Part shown: piece by piece, positions 32,795 through 44,495 of the stretch
How the letters are laid out: each line of letters opens with the position of its first letter
How positions within the stretch are numbered: the first letter of the stretch is position 1
DNA from: Taenia hydatigena
Lineage: Eukaryota > Platyhelminthes > Cestoda > Cyclophyllidea > Taeniidae
Reading direction: 5' to 3'
NCBI GenBank assembly: GCA_036345935.2
Contig: JADWOT020000002.1
Span: 12,419,629 to 12,483,628, forward strand
Length of the DNA stretch: 64,000 nt
Notes under the pieces: generated by a model
Seen by the model: only the letters and a program-made list of their open reading frames with translations
Told to the model about the DNA's origin: nothing
Databases searched by the model: none
Position numbers and translations under genes: made by a program

Positions 32795-33480
32795 AAATAT
32801 AAGTAGCAGAATAAACACTCACTGCAGTCTCTGCTAGGCGACAAAATCAAAAAGAATATAACTGCAAAGAACGAGGAAGGACTCGATTTCGTGGCATCTG
32901 GGGCTCCGTCGAGGGCGTAACCTTTCCAGAGTTCGTCTTTATGCGTAGTTTCGTTGCCATGAGAATGCGATGCAATGCCTCACGAAAGGAGTGCAAAATA
33001 AATGTATGCTGTTAGATTAAGCGATTAGGTTCTTGGTGAAAGAGTGTGACGGGTTCTATCACTTTACAAATAACGGCAATGTACAGAAGAGGCGATTCCC
33101 TTATCCTCTGCAACTGAGAAACGGAGAGCAGAAACCATTCCTGGAGGCAAGAAAATTGACTTAACTCGAAAACGCTCTAAACTTTCCAAATGACATAGCT
33201 ACTTATGTTTCAGAATTGATTGACTGCTGATGGATTGATAAGATTTACCCTAGGGTGAAATCGACCTCCCTAATAAAGAACTTAAATGAGGTGCACGGCC
33301 AAAATAATGCATGAACTTATGCTTTTGGAATTTCAAAGTCCAAATTATTTTTACACTAAGACGATTTTTCTGAGCGATACTTATTCCTCTCATTGGTTAA
33401 AAGATTTATGAGTTGGGCCCGAACCCGTTGAAAACATGAGACAACAATATTTGGGCCGAATACACCAATTCGACAAAAGG
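32795..33480. other. Unassigned flank of the retroelement
   Basis: Nothing recognised. AT-rich. Confidence 0.35.
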
Positions 33481-33690
33481 AAAGGAATTAAGACTGTAAT
33501 AATTATGTTCTTTAAATGTGCTTTGTAGGCCAGGGGCGAGAGGACAATTGGAACCTGGTTGCGGAGTGGCGTGGTGACTCCTAGGAGCGCGGCTTACCCC
33601 CGTCCTAAGCTCCCCTACAAGATCTCTCTGTACCTTTTCTCTTGTATATAATAAAGATGTTGATGCGTGTTTGGACTTCTAATAACAAAG
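33481..33690 (+). repeat. Probable LTR end and leader of the gypsy element
   Basis: A G+C-richer block containing CTCCTAGGAGCGCGG, a TATATAATAAAG poly(A)-like signal at about 33643 and a TGGACTTCTAATAAC end precedes the gag frame. This is the layout of an LTR 3' end and leader. No second copy is seen downstream of the integrase, so LTR status is inferred from context alone. Confidence 0.35.
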
Positions 33691-33699
33691 GTGGTAAGG

Positions 33700-34260
33700 G
33701 GGAGGGGGAGGAACCTTCCACACTGGTGGCAGCGTTGGCGGACCTTTCCCATTTCAAAGAAGGAACGGAGTTTGGGGAATGGATGAAAACCATGAGGTTC
33801 AACATCCACTTATACTCTCAGCGGCAGAGAATTTTACTGATCCTCCATGCTCTTCCGCAAGAGCTTTTCTCAGCAGCAATTAATGCTGGCGTCTCACCTA
33901 ACTCCGATCTTGACCAGTGCTGTGAGATACTGGCTCAACTCGGTATCGACTAGTGAGAGGAGTCGCTGGCTAGGGAGTTCTTTCGCCGCGATCAAAAGCT
34001 AAGCAAAAACGATGAGGAGTACGCTGGGGTCCTGCAAATCCTAGCCGAACGGGCTTTTAGGGGTTGCCCACCTAACAAGGTGAAAAGTTGGGTGGCCATT
34101 CAATTCAAAGTCGAAGTCCGACCATCGACCATTGCAGCAAAGCTCCACGCCGTGAAGATCAACGATTTCAGCCAGATGGTAGAAGCAGCGACCAGGAAGC
34201 GTCAGGAACTCCTCCTAATTTCACCGTTTTATATGGCCAACCGCCGACTGATTCCTACAC
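33700..34260 (+). pseudogene. Decayed gag of a Ty3/gypsy element
   Basis: The frame includes LADLSHFKEGTEFGEWMKTM and SQRQRILLILHALPQELF, a gag-like capsid region, then two adjacent stops at 33951-33956, then continues in the same frame (DEEYAGVLQILAERAFRGC). A second, independent copy of the same region is on the minus strand at 48716-49060, which helps confirm the identification. No zinc knuckle is visible before the frame is lost near 34.26 kb. Confidence 0.75.
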
Positions 34261-34359
34261 ATCCACGTTAAACTCCATCGCGCCGTATCTCAAAAGCAGG
34301 CGAGCCGCACTAATCCTTATCCTGCCTATCCCCACATGGCCCCCTCCCATTTATGTAAG

Positions 34360-36170
34360 CTTCTAAGAAGCTAGAGGGACGTCCCTGCAGTTCCCTCCTT
34401 GACTCAGGCGCAGCCAAGTCATTAATAAATCCTCGAGCGTTCCCAAATCTCCACACCAAGTTGTGCACTGGTCTTCCCTCCGCATAACTTCTCTCAGCAG
34501 ATGGGAGAAAGAAAAAGGTAAAAAGGAAAACGTCGTTAAAAGCCTCACTAAGGGAAGAAACCCGGACAGTTTAATTTATTATGTGTCCTAAGTTAGTTTG
34601 GGATGCGATACTTGGTGTTGACTTCCTTCGTAACACCAAGGCGGTCTTGAATTTTGCAGAAGGCACATTTGCAAACAAGCAGTAAAAGAAAAAACCCCAG
34701 TCAGATCTCCTCCAAATTAGGGCGCAGACGAAATCTGTAGTGCCCTTTTCGAGGCTGCGGGCATTCCCATCAACAACTCAGATGACGTGGATCACCGATA
34801 GCAAGAGAAATGAGCCGCGCCCATTGCTTAGCAAGTATCCGAACATGTTTTCATGGCAAGGAACGAAACTCGGACAAACAATTGTCGTCAGACGCACCAT
34901 TAGCACCGACAAAGCTAGCCTCATTCGGCGACCACCCAGACGCATATCGCCGCCCCTCCTAGAAGAAGTAAACCGTCTGGTGGAAGAGATGATCTAGGAT
35001 GAAGTTATAAGGCCATCCAAGTCACTATGGGTCCCCAATCGCACTGGTAAAGAAAAGCAACAGTAGTCTACGGCTGTGTCAATTACAGGAAGCTAAATAC
35101 CATAACTAAGACAGACGCTTTTCCTTTACCTCGTATTAACGAGCACTTGGATTACCCCCCATGGATCAAAGTGGTTCTCTACACTGGACTTAAAATCCGG
35201 ATACTAGCAAGCAGAAGTAGCGGAAAAGGACAGAGAGAAGACGGATTTCATAGTGCTCAACGGGCTTTACGAATCGTAGGCAATGCCTTTCTGGACTGTA
35301 TAATGCTGCAGCTACTTTTCGGCGTCTGATGCAGACAGTACTAATTAGGCTTTTTCCAAAATTTTGCATAATCTACCTTGATGACATCCTTGTTTTCGGT
35401 AGAGACATTTTTGCGAGCACAACGCAAACCTTAAGCTAGTGCTAGGTGGTCTGCAGGATGCGGCATTGACCTTGAATCCATTAAAGTGCCATTTTCACGG
35501 CGTTCAGTCACCATCTTGGGACATAGTCTCGTCAGATGGGATACGGTCACCTAAGTGAGAGCATGGCCAGCACCAACCAATCAGATGGAATTCCGCAGCT
35601 TGCTCGGTTTGCCAAACTACTACAGGCCTTTGATTAAAGGCTTTGCTGAGATCGCCGGTCTCCTGCACAACCTAACCGAGAAGCAGGCGAAAAATAATTC
35701 CGATCGGGAGAACAAACATGACGAAGCCTTCGAAGAACTAAAGCAAACGCTCTGCTCCGTTCTGATTCTGGCTTGACCAAACTATGAGACCGACGCACCA
35801 CCCTTTGTACTGGACACGGACGCCAGTGACGTGGCCGTGGGCGGTGTACTTTTGCAAAGAGACAAAGAAGGCAGAGAACACTTCATCGTCTACACTAGTG
35901 ACAGACCCAACAAAAAGAGAGAAGAGTGCAACAGAACGTGAACCTTTCGCCATCTACACAATGATGCGACACTTCAAGCGCTATCTGATAGCGAGACAGA
36001 TCAGAGTGAGAACGGACCATTTGACGCTGACCTGGTTAAAGACGATGAAGGCGATCGACCGTTAGGGTTACACGCTGGTACGAGGAACTGCAACGATATG
36101 ACTTTACAGTGAAATACAGAAAAGAAAATAAGAATAGCAATGCAGACGCATTGTCCGGCAAACCTCTCTC
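34360..36170 (+). pseudogene. Decayed pol: protease, reverse transcriptase and RNase H
   Basis: Domains occur in the usual order. An aspartic protease motif LDSGAAKSLINP is at about 34398-34433, followed by its C-terminal GVDFLRNTKAVLNFAEG near 34.62 kb. An RT entry region lies near 34.8-35.0 (YPNMFSWQGTKL), with NYRKLNTITKTDAFPLPRI near 35.08. The catalytic YLDDILVFGR is at 35374. A connection domain is near 35.57-35.66 (LLGLPNYYRPLIKGF). The RNase H start DTDASDVAVGGVLLQ is near 35.81. Numerous stops and frameshifts separate them, so no functional polyprotein can be made. Confidence 0.85.
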
Positions 36171-36419
36171 AGCAGAAGGGGATAGCGGTGTAGTGGATAC
36201 GCTATTTTTGAGCGAGCCTACTAAACATCAGTGGACGAAAATGCAGAATACTGGTACTGACACGGCTCTGGTGTAAGAGTAGTTTCTCGCATCCCCGTAT
36301 AAGCCTACTGCGGAAGAGACGAACTTGTCCAGAAGACAGCCAGACGGATATGGCAACAGTAGTCCAGACTCTCTTTGGAAGATGAGGTTTCATATTACCA
36401 AGAAGACGCCACGTTTCCC

Positions 36420-37010
36420 TAAGCGTCTAGTTGTTCCAGGTTCTTTGATACAAACAGTCATTTAAGAGTGGCACGAGCAATTGGGTCGTAAAGGCGAGTA
36501 AAAGATTGTGGAGGCCTTGGGCAAACGATGCTGGCAGCCCTCTCTCCCCAGACGTGGTAGACGTCTGCCGAACCTGCATCGCTTACAGCAGTTTCAAGAA
36601 GCCTCACTCCACAGCGATTGAACCCCTGCAACCCATGTCTCTGGGTCCCCTGGGCGGAGAGTGGGTATAGACATTATAGGTCCTCTGCCACTTACCAAGA
36701 AGGAAAACAGATATGTTCTTGTTATGGTTGACTACTTCACGAAAGTGGCCGAAGTGGAACTCACGAAGTCGCAAGACGCCGAAATGTTCGCGTCAATCTA
36801 CTTCAATCATTGGATCCGTCAGTATGGAGAACCTAAATCAGCCCATAGCGATCAAGGTCCTATTTTCGAAAGCCGACTCTTCACTGAACGATGCAGAACT
36901 CTTAGAATCGCAAGGACGCGCTCGACGCGTGGACAACGGAAGGGTAGAAAGAATGAATCCGCATCCTAATAGGACTACTAAAGGCTTTGACCAAGGGTAC
37001 ATGGCCTGAC
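36420..37010 (+). pseudogene. Decayed integrase of the Ty3/gypsy element
   Basis: Remnants of the HHCC zinc-binding region precede a core frame from 36661 that reads GIDIIGPLPLTKKENRYVLV and ends near HSDQGPIFESRLF. Two of the three catalytic acidic residues are visible (in DIIGPLP and HSDQG). The third region, DNGRVERMN, lies in another frame, so a frameshift divides the core. It lies after RNase H, the Ty3/gypsy order. Confidence 0.8.
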
Positions 37011-37099
37011 GATTGAGAGTTGGGCCTAAGATGCGCTCTTCTCGCGTGTAGGTCTACAGTTCACGCATCAGCTAGTGTCTCCCCGTTCAAGATGCTCAT

Positions 37100-40000
37100 A
37101 GGCCGCGAAATGAGCTTCTTCTCCGTAAGGAAGTGGCGTACAGCGGTGCCTTGAAGTGCGCACTAAATCTAAAAGGAAGGTTAAAAAGACGTTTAATTTT
37201 GCCTAGCGGCACCCGCAAATGACTCATAGCAGATAAGAAAAATAATTTAGAATTTCCAGTTCTTGAACATCAACAATTACGTCAAACGTGAGAAGCGCAA
37301 TAATGTATTATTCGCAAACCAAATTTTTTAATTCAATTTTGGAGGTTTTGTTTTACATTGTGGATTAATATTCACTGGAACTCAAGTTCAAGGATGGCAG
37401 GCGCGGGTTGCAGCTTCGTGTGTCATCTGTTAGCACTTGCAAATCCGTAGCCAGCAGCAGTGAGTGCGTATTTATTTTTTAACACTGGTTATTAATCCAT
37501 GTCTCGTTTCCCTCCCATTATGTGTCTTCTAAGTTGAAGTTATGTAACATGTGTTTCTGGCTGAATGTTGTGGACTGGACTTAGTGGCTGTGCACTTATT
37601 TTTGTGCGTGATGTAAATTAAGGTTTGCACGTCCTTTTGGGTAGTGGATTTAATGCATAAGACAGCTGATTTTGTCAGTGTGAAATCTGTGCGACATTTT
37701 TGGGCATTAAGGAGTGCGATGAATGCCTTCTCTACTATTTTGACCTGGTGATTTGGACCAAGTGATTAATTGTGCCGCTTTCCTGTTTCGTTGGATTACT
37801 TGTTTGTCGGAAATAAGTCGCAACTGTGGTAATTTTGGAGAGTCTGTGCATAAGCATAGAGATAACGACTCATTACTAGTTATGTAGTGTACGGGTAGCT
37901 TGTGAATGAAATACCTAGATTTGGAAATGCGGCTGTTCTGGCACTCCTTGGCTCACTCTATACTTTTGGCCTTGGTAGTTTTTGGCGCTATCTATGGTTG
38001 TCGATCTGCTACATTCACTTATGATTTGTTCGCCTAAGGTTAGATTCGCGCCAAGTATCGCCGGATGCAAAAAAATAGTTCATGTGCCACGAGGTTTGGT
38101 GGAGGTAACTTATTTTTGAGATGAACCTAACATGCTAACAAATAGAGGATTTTTGACTGCCATAGCCCAGTTTCAAGCGTGACCACACCGTTACCACTTA
38201 CCTTGAGTTGGACACTGTGCTGGACCAGGCAGGTAGGACAAGAGTGTCTCGCAGTCTTGCTTAGCATGCCGTTACAGGGTGTTGAGGATTGTCGCAGATC
38301 CCTGATGTTGTTTAATTTCATTTGTCTTCAGTAGATTGAAGGAGCTGCCTATTCAGGAAATATAAACATCCACACTTATGCCAGTGTATTAGGATATCCA
38401 CAAATTTTTTGTATTGGAACAGGACCATCATACGCGCTTGGTGTTGAAAGGCTTTGGGCAGCTGTGAGAGCGTTAGAACCGCACCTTTCGATCCTGGCGC
38501 AAAATTAGTGAGGCCTGAAGCCCTGTCTTGAAGGAAAGGGTTGGATTGTTTTGTTTTGAGTGAGTCACTGAGCCTTGTTGACGACGCTGAATCAAATTTA
38601 TGTCAATCATCGTGCCAAAATGCATAAGTTGAAAAGTGAGTCGTTACTTTTCCTGCAGCCGAGTCACCGTTGGGACCATTGTTATTGGTGTCGTTCATAC
38701 TTTACCCTGCATCATCCCGTTTGCATTGCCGTGATGCACATCGAGGACTTTGCACAATGGTGCTCTTTGGGTACAAAGCTGGTTTTTATCAGGCAAGCTT
38801 GTAAGAACTTAGTGAATGTGGGAAGTTAGTGGGATAGAAACCCAATGGACGCTGTCGTGTCATTTGTGTTGTGAGTTGAACACGGTAAAGTAGGAGTGAG
38901 TGAGGAGTTGAAATGGAATGATTGCCCAGTTGGTTCGTTTTATTTTGGACGGGCTGGTCTCATCCCTATCATGCCAATTGTCGACCCCACTTGTGGGTTA
39001 CTTTTGACCAAGTAACGAAGTGAATCTAGGTCAAGGCGAATGACGAAGTCGACCGTAATCTCGTTGACTTGAGTGGGTCCAGATGTTCGCTTACGTCAAT
39101 TATCCAAGCATTTGCTTGGCAGGTGCTGAAGTAGAGTGTAGAATTTCCGGTATATCTGGGTTTCAGGTGTAATTGAGTAGAGCTATCTGCGTAGTGGTGT
39201 TCATGGTTAGGATTCATGCAAGAGATGGGGTTTCTTATGGTCAGCCTGAAAGAATGCTTGCTTCACGTTCACTTGTACGGCTGCTTTATCCTCGATCGGA
39301 TTCGTACGTGCTGGAGGCAAAAGAGAGCGCATTAAAGGCAAGTGTTCTGATTGAGAGAATCATGTGGGAGGGAAGTGTTTGCAATTAATCTGAGAAAAGG
39401 TTAATTGAGACATCCACTTGTGCGCCTTCGAACACGTTCTGCTCACATACGACTTGAATGGTTGTGAATTCGAGCATTTTGTGACCATTTCCTGAGGCCA
39501 TTTGAGAGTTAACCGCCAGTCCACTCTTTCACCTCTGTCCGAATTAAGTGAGTAGTCATTTTTGCGTGATCTGAAAACCAAACTGTCGAGTCGCTCATTA
39601 TTTGAGAACAACGCTATCCGCTAAAATGGTTGTGCAATACGCTATTGTATTATCCCCGAACAAGCAATTTTTTAATATGCAGGTCAGCGTAAATAATTCA
39701 CGCGCTCGATGGATTAGTTTGTGAAACTAACGGGTGGAAGGGTAGGGTGACTTGCGATGTGAGTGACACAATCATGGCTAGTCCATGGAAGCTGCATTAT
39801 TTTTCTCACTCACTCGCGGATTTGAGTTCTTTCATTGACAAAACCGACTTTTGGGCAACGAAGCGCCTACTGAAAATAAGCAGTCACAAAGGGAAGATTG
39901 GACGCTATTAAGAGAAACAAAGTGCACGTTGTCCCCCAAGATTAGTTGCAGTGTCTAGGTCTCGAAACTTTGAAGCGTGTTTTGCAATCCGAAACATTGG

Positions 40001-40740
40001 GTGTTTGAGTGATGAAAGTGCTACAAATAACCGCAAATTGGCACACTATGCAACATATTCCATAGAATGCGCAATATTTTAAGGAAAATGGCGAGTTGGC
40101 TTATTGTTTGAGCCTTATATACGCGTGACTGCACATCGAGACAGGGAGTGAACCCAAGTGGTAGCCAAAAGTGGAAGCATGAAACGGTTGTATCTGAGAT
40201 GAGTGACTTATCTGTTGCTTAATGTGTATCATGCCTGCAGCTAGAAGCACATTGTCAAGCGGGTGTGAATGGATCTGAAGCGAGAAGAGAGTTAAAAATT
40301 TTAGCTCATAAAATTAACAAATAAGTTACATCTATGCAGCTGATGGTAGGATTCGTTTTTGATTCAACCCCTCGTCACAGTGTCGCATCCTACCTGTTTC
40401 AAAATATTTTGCAGCTCGTTATTTCGTTTACACAATGCTTCTCTCTGTGGTAGATAAGCCAAATCATTTTGGCAACAAGTAGCAAATCTATGACGCAACG
40501 ACCACCAGAGGAATGGTTTGCTCTCACATAAAGTAGGTGTCGACATTTAGTGAGATGCAACAGCACTGATGTCATTGTTGGTACAAGTTGACGTAGTGCA
40601 GATTGTGATGTTGAATTATTGCTTGCCTCCTATTTATACGAGGAAGAAGTGTGCAGACGTCGTGGGCACGTGACTTTGAAACTGGACAATACGGAGAGAA
40701 CCGATGTGCTAGCCTCAAGGTGTGACTTTTGGATCGCTTA
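37100..40740. other. Unassigned G/T-rich region upstream of the F-box gene
   Basis: The plus strand is visibly enriched in G and T over several kilobases, as expected for transcribed introns or a long 5' region on this strand. A 60-85-codon ORF at 38575-38829 has no splice context. No repeats noticed. Confidence 0.35.
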
Positions 40741-40758
40741 TGCTAGCACCTTTCAACA

Positions 40759-41848
40759 ATGGTGAGTTGCGGTAGCCGTCAATTGTTTGCCGCATATCTC
40801 CATTGTCATTCCTCGCATTGAACTCTTTCATTTGTTTAGTTGTTTGTCTCGCACCAAATTTTGCTCATGCCATTTCCATTCCCAGTCATGATTGTGCACT
40901 TTCTTGATGCTTCAGGCAGAAGACAGTTCACAGCGTAAAATCACCGATCTTCGACCTGAATTGGCGTTGCGAATTTGTGGATTTCTTGATGTGCCGGATT
41001 TGGTGAATGTATGCGAGAGCATTCCAGGTTGGAGGTGGATCCTCTCAACATACCCATTCCCCACCCTCATACATAACCACATTAACCGGTGGATTTGGTT
41101 AGACAAACGTCTTTGCCAGCTACTCTTCCCACAGTCCTCACCTACCTCTTTTCAAAACGCTTCTAAAGCCATTCGATATCAGAAGGAGCAAAGTGACTCT
41201 TATGAGCGTTTCATGTCGGCGCCTGCTCGTGGCAAAGCCCCGAGAACTGCACACTTTAGCATTTTGCCAGATCATAAGGTAAGAGCGATGTCGGAGGACG
41301 AATTTGCACTGCGGATTGAAGCATCCAACATCCCACTATTCGGTTATCTTTCGATGATCAAGTACCGATCTCACACGCGCATTGTCGGTATGCATGGCTG
41401 CATTTTTTCTGTTCATTCGGCTGAAAGAGGTAAGAGTCTTATTTTTAGAGTGGCATCATTTGCAGGAGAACGGAACGGACATGACTGCTGTGACTGCATA
41501 ATCTATTTGGCGGATGCTTCGCGCCTCCTGAGGGATGATTTTGCATCCACCTTAGAATCGCTTGCACCTCATCAAACATTGTCGATTGCGGTGATTATAA
41601 ATGCGGAGGAAGATGAGTCAGGTGAGATGGATAGTCTGGCGCGATTCATTCAGAGCCTTGGTGGCTTGGACGGCTCTGCGCTGGCTACTGTGCAGACGAA
41701 TTGGCGATTGTGGTGCATTAGGCGCCATGGAGGGAACTTTACCAACTGGTCAGATTTGTTGGAATGGAGCTTTTACGACGTGATGTGCAAAAGACTTGAG
41801 AGTGGTCAGAAGCATGACTGTGTGGCAGGCGAGAGACAAATCGTGTGA
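40759..41848 (+). CDS. FBXO4-like: F-box protein, FBXO4-like
   Basis: This would be a substrate receptor of an SCF (Skp1-Cullin-F-box) ubiquitin ligase in cytosol or nucleus. An open frame runs from a splice acceptor (TTCAG, ending 40915) or an ATG at 40907 to TGA at 41846. The F-box is near the N-terminus (LRPELALRICGFLDVPDLVN, then WIWLDKRL). The C-terminal half has a hydrophobic strand DCIIYLADASRLLRDDF and a terminal tryptophan-rich part (NWSDLLEWSFYDV), like the GTPase-fold-related C-terminal domain of FBXO4. A tiny upstream exon ending in ATG at 40759-40761 directly before GTGAGT can be joined in frame, giving M-AEDSSQ. A 36-nt segment at 41430-41465 has perfect intron borders. The protein is ~295-318 residues, slightly shorter than vertebrate FBXO4. 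Confidence 0.75.
41430..41465 (+). other. Candidate 36-nt intron inside the F-box gene
   Basis: The segment begins GTAAGAG and ends TTTGCAG, is 36 nt, keeps the frame, and contains no stop, so it can be either removed or translated (12 residues, GKSLIFRVASFA). Its size matches the other tiny introns proposed here. Removal would join SAERG to ERNGHDCCDC. Confidence 0.5.
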
Positions 41849-42822
41849 TTGTATTCTTTGTGTATTTAACGTAGATGATGTCTTTGTTTGTTTCCATTGC
41901 TTATTTTGTTAGGTAACTGAGGTGAGAATGGTGTGAGTGAGGCATGGAATGACTTGTTTGGAATGCATTGTAGTCGTTGAGTTGCTACGCTGCTTTTGCT
42001 GAGTGGTTGGATGAGTAAGGGCGGACCTTTGTAGTACTGCGCTAAATGCTGTGGTGACAGAGGGTGCATCGGGTAGGTAAATGAATGAATAGATGAATCA
42101 GTTAAGCTGGAACAACTTGGAACAAGACATTTGTGAATGCCTTCCAAAACGCTCTTATTTTTTGTCACTTCGGAGCCCGAGACTGTAGAAAGAGAATGAG
42201 ACTTGGGAAGATGACAACCGCAAACATGTCATTGTTCCATCGAAAGTGAAATTATTGTGCTGTTTAGTTAGGATTGTTGGAAGGGAACCGCAGAATCGGC
42301 TGATTGTAAACTGGCCTTGTCGTCGATTTGCATTGGTACCTTCCGCAAGTTATGGGAACAAGGAGTACCTCAGCGCCATTCGCCACGTTTTCTTCCTACA
42401 ATGTCGATCTAAGGGAACTGTATTTTAAAGTGTGGAATAATAAAAGTTTACATGGAAAAGAGCATCACAGGAAGGAGGTGTATTTCTTTTTGACGAATCT
42501 TCGACCGCCCCCATGCCTTACTTGCTAAGCCTCACAGGAAACTGCTTAGGCAAACACTGCAGAGATGAGGAGAACATGCCGCGACCCAAAGTGAGGTTCA
42601 ACCATTTGGGAGTCACCGCTGTTCGGCATGCTAAGGAAAGAGAGGAAAGAAGTAAGATTGAGGCAGTCCAGTGAACCCAGCATCAAGTACTTCGTGCTAA
42701 CATCTGTCAGCATTGTTGGAGGTGGTGGCCGTACAAGGTCTCATTAGTGCCACTCTCATTGCTTCTATTTTCACCTGCCTAAATGCACCAGTGCGGACAC
42801 CTACACTGCATCAGTTTGAACT

Positions 42823-43074
42823 ATGCGGTCGACTTTTAATTTGACAATGAAGCCTGCATCGACCCTTCACAGGCGTCCAATTGAAGGACACCGAGAGGAA
42901 CGAAGCGGTATTTACAACGTTTACTTTAGTCCAACTTTCTTTCCAATGGGAGAAATAGCTCTCCTGACTGTGCTGACATCACTTGTCGAATGGTGGAGTC
43001 GGTTCTCTATCCCATGTGATGGAATGTGGTTTTCTCATGCTCTGCATGAATATTATCGAAGTAAAACAAAGTAA
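42823..43074 (+). CDS. 83-codon ORF, unidentified
   Basis: From an ATG at 42823 it reads MRSTFNLTMKPASTLHRRPI, SGIYNVYFSPTFFPMGEIAL and LVEWWSRFSIPCDGMWF. An internal CTTCACAG could be an acceptor. Protein-like but without family signature or partner exon. Confidence 0.2.
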   Translation: MRSTFNLTMKPASTLHRRPIEGHREERSGIYNVYFSPTFFPMGEIALLTVLTSLVEWWSRFSIPCDGMWFSHALHEYYRSKTK

Positions 43075-44195
43075 ATTGTTTGTAGTACGCCATCTATTAT
43101 GTGCATGTGCCTGATCAGAGTTTGGCAAGGCTCATTCTTACTGCTTGCATAAAATAATGGCAAAATGATAGGTGGCAGTCGGTGCGAATTTTACAGCATT
43201 TGTTATCTACCGTTGTGAGAAGTGGAGCATACAGTAATGTAAGCGCGCATTACAAAATCCTCCACAAAAGTGAAATTATTACAGCATTCCATAAACTGCT
43301 GCGTCAAGTCCAACATGTAGCATTTAGATTAGAATCCGTGGAAGGCATTGTAATGCTTTAGCAGTTAAATTAAATCCGCCTTTGATTACGCACATCCCTT
43401 AGTCTCCACGGCTTAGTCTTCAGGTCACGCAAGTAGCCTCAGTCCGCCTGAATGCTGGTGACGCATTCACTGCAATGCAACCACGTGACCTCTCTACGAC
43501 CACGGGACTACCTCGTAGTGCTAGCTGCAAGCCACCCTTATCCTAAAAGGCGGCTACTGACATCCCTAATGCTGGAGGCCAAATTTTAGCCAGAGATCAG
43601 AGAGACATCTATCCCTGATGGGTAAATCTGTTGAGACTACAAGCAGAAGGTTGATAGTGACGTCTGCTCTTCATCAATGACCACATTTCCGCGTTCGGCA
43701 GGATTGCTATTTACGAAAGGAAAACTGCATAACGCTGATGTGTACGGTACGTCTATCAGTGAAGACGTCAATCAAGTGATTGCCTGACATCTTCTCCGTC
43801 TCCTCATTGCCTCTACACAACATAGCGAGGCAATATGGCTGGACAGCACAGAAGTCGGAGCGAGCTGGTTAGGATGAACAGACGCAAAACGTTACCTACA
43901 AGAGACAATTTGGACCCCACCTTTATTCACATGGCCCTACTTTTAAGCCAATGTGCCCTCCGACCGTGTCACAAAGTGGAACCAGAAAGGATTTAATGAA
44001 ATGGGGTTGTCAAAAGAACCCTGACTATTAGTTGCAGAAAGTGCTGCATTTTGTGCTGGATTAGAGAGCATTAATGGTCCCCGAAAGCGAAGTCAATGCA
44101 TGACGCCGTCATTTGGGACAGTGATACATTCGCAAGGACGAAAGTAGGTCGGTAGTGCTTACGTCTGAGGCACAAATGCATATTCGTGTTGACAA

Positions 44196-44495
44196 TTAAT
44201 CGGTATGTTTGAGACAACCGACAACCCTGATAATCTGTGCGCCAGTCTCGGCTGACCTCACACGCAAAACTAAAGGCTCACCACGAGTGCGGTGTCCGCC
44301 TGCTGCAGGCTTCGGCAGGCCCCCACAGACAGGTAGACTATCCTTGTGATTATTTTTATCTAATTCATGAAACCTCGAATTATAGGAAATCGCAGAAGAG
44401 GAGGATGATTTGTCAGGCATACGGTCCACCGTATCATCAGCAGCAGTGACACCGCCGATCATAATGAGAGCAGTTAACGTCAAGCAAGAATTCAC
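44196..44495 (-). CDS. ORF with Ser-rich region, possible exon
   Basis: The frame reads TALIMIGGVTAADDTVDRMP, then DKSSSSSAIS, then DSLPVCGGLPKPAAGGHRTR before a GTGAGC donor near 44275. An ATG at 44462 would start it at MIGGVTAADD. The low-complexity serine run and Gly/Pro stretch look like an inter-domain linker of a real protein. No acceptor in the right phase was found upstream. Confidence 0.25.
   Translation of the reverse strand: MNSCLTLTALIMIGGVTAADDTVDRMPDKSSSSSAISYNSRFHELDKNNHKDSLPVCGGLPKPAAGGHRTRGEPLVLRVRSAETGAQIIRVVGCLKHTD

Larger units (their letters stand above)
33481..37100 (+). mobile_element. Ty3/gypsy LTR retrotransposon relic
   Basis: The whole unit from probable 5' LTR end through gag, protease, RT, RNase H and integrase spans ~3.6 kb, short for a full element. 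The 3' LTR and integrase C-terminus are not recognised. Multiple stops in every domain show it is an old, non-autonomous copy. Confidence 0.85.

Noticed and set aside
32533..32850. ORFs spanning the Ns at 32.7 kb (also at 9.8 and 51.8 kb)
   Set aside because: They are open only because Ns cannot encode stops.
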